Part shown: one piece after another, positions 5,752 to 5,986 of the stretch
Layout: each line of letters begins with the position of its first letter
Position numbering within the stretch: position 1 is the first letter of the stretch
DNA from: Oscillospiraceae bacterium
GTDB lineage: Bacteria; Bacillota; Clostridia; Oscillospirales; Ruminococcaceae
NCBI GenBank assembly: GCA_017848155.1
Contig: JAGAKC010000135.1
Span: 1-5,986 of the forward strand
Direction of reading: 5' to 3'
DNA: 5,986 nt
Translations under genes and position numbers: made by a program
Notes under the pieces: model-generated
Seen by the model: the letters and a program-made list of their open reading frames with translations, nothing else
The model's database searches: none
Told to the model about the DNA's origin: nothing

Positions 5752-5986
5752 CATACGCCTTTTTCGGCTCATGGAAGTGCGACTTCTGTCCTGTAGTGTC
5801 CCGAGCCCTGACAAAAGGACTTGCCGCACAGCGATCCCGTTTCGTTTATTTGTCCTTTCTGTCACACTGTCCTTAAGTATAAATATTTATTTCTGTCTTT
5901 TCTGTGTAAGAATTATATAGAAAACCTTTTTTAAATTAATTATATATACTAAATATAATCCAAACGGAAATTTTTGGGGTTTCGCA
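5752..5986. other. Intergenic region with no supportable gene; AT-rich right end
   Basis: No convincing gene is present. The one open frame through here starts across the ilvD stop, runs through the terminator hairpin and resembles no family I recognise. Small inverted repeats include GAAGT/ACTTC (5774-5778/5782-5786), enclosed by GGCTC/GAGCC (5766-5770/5803-5807), and AAAGGAC/GTCCTTT (5814-5820/5852-5858). From about 5875 the DNA becomes strikingly AT-rich, unlike the operon. TATAAT at 5954-5959, with the poor -35 match TTAAAT at 5931-5936 and a 17-base gap, could be a promoter reading rightward out of the window, but AT-rich DNA gives such matches easily. Confidence 0.4.

Noticed and set aside
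5784..5906. Repeated TTCTGTC words (5784, 5857, 5891, plus TTCTGTG at 5900)
   Set aside because: The spacing is irregular, the word is short and the region is pyrimidine-rich, so chance is sufficient. There is no CRISPR-like or operator-like periodicity.
5654..5920. An 88-codon plus-strand frame after ilvD
   Set aside because: It begins across the ilvD stop codon, has no ribosome binding site, runs through the terminator hairpin and into AT-rich DNA, and resembles no known family.
1..5986. A previously undescribed biological system
   Set aside because: Every open frame with coding support belongs to the known isoleucine/valine pathway or its RidA accessory. No unassigned gene, repeat array or mobile element remains that would support such a claim.

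Overview
The window is one compact, forward-strand branched-chain amino acid operon. The order is T-box leader, ilvA, ridA, ilvB, ilvN, ilvD, followed by a terminator-like hairpin and an AT-rich intergenic stretch. Every protein is recognisable from motifs, and each is full length for its family. The organism is most likely a Bacillota/Clostridia member, plausibly Ruminococcus-like. This rests on the transcription-attenuating T-box (typical of Bacillota), strong AAAGGA/GGAGG ribosome binding sites, the Firmicutes-style 'GVLNR' motif in IlvN, and a dihydroxy-acid dehydratase of the oxygen-sensitive type expected in an anaerobe. The genus is inferred from style only and cannot be proven here.

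Layout. Positions 1-146 hold the 3' part of a T-box riboswitch: two or three small helices, a complete antiterminator with the T-box sequence, and a competing intrinsic terminator. The 5' part (Stem I with the specifier codon) and the promoter lie upstream of the window. ilvA (200-1390) encodes a medium-length threonine ammonia-lyase with one C-terminal ACT domain. ridA (1409-1795) encodes the enamine/imine deaminase that clears the reactive product of IlvA. ilvB (1792-3462) and ilvN (3459-3968) encode the large and small subunits of acetohydroxyacid synthase. ilvD (3990-5657) encodes dihydroxy-acid dehydratase. The ridA/ilvB and ilvB/ilvN junctions both use the same 4-nt ATGA overlap followed by a second ATG, which suggests translational coupling.

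How the genes work together. IlvA turns threonine into an enamine/imine and then 2-oxobutanoate, and RidA speeds and detoxifies that hydrolysis. IlvBN condenses 2-oxobutanoate (or pyruvate) with pyruvate-derived hydroxyethyl-ThDP. IlvD dehydrates the dihydroxy acids to the 2-oxo acids that become isoleucine and valine. The ketol-acid reductoisomerase (ilvC) and the transaminase (ilvE) are absent and must be elsewhere. Low charged tRNA, most likely tRNA-Ile, would relieve attenuation at the T-box. IlvN, and possibly the IlvA ACT domain, would give feedback control at the protein level.

The 329 bases after ilvD hold a long hairpin at 5705-5744 whose T-tract is better on the minus strand, a few smaller inverted repeats, and a sharp change to very AT-rich DNA from about 5875 that may hold the promoter of a following gene. 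I found no mobile element, CRISPR array, tRNA or rRNA, and no evidence of a previously undescribed system. The points worth a second look are modest: the ridA placement, a Pro-to-Gly change in a conserved IlvB motif, the twin ATGATG junctions, and the strand asymmetry of the distal terminator.
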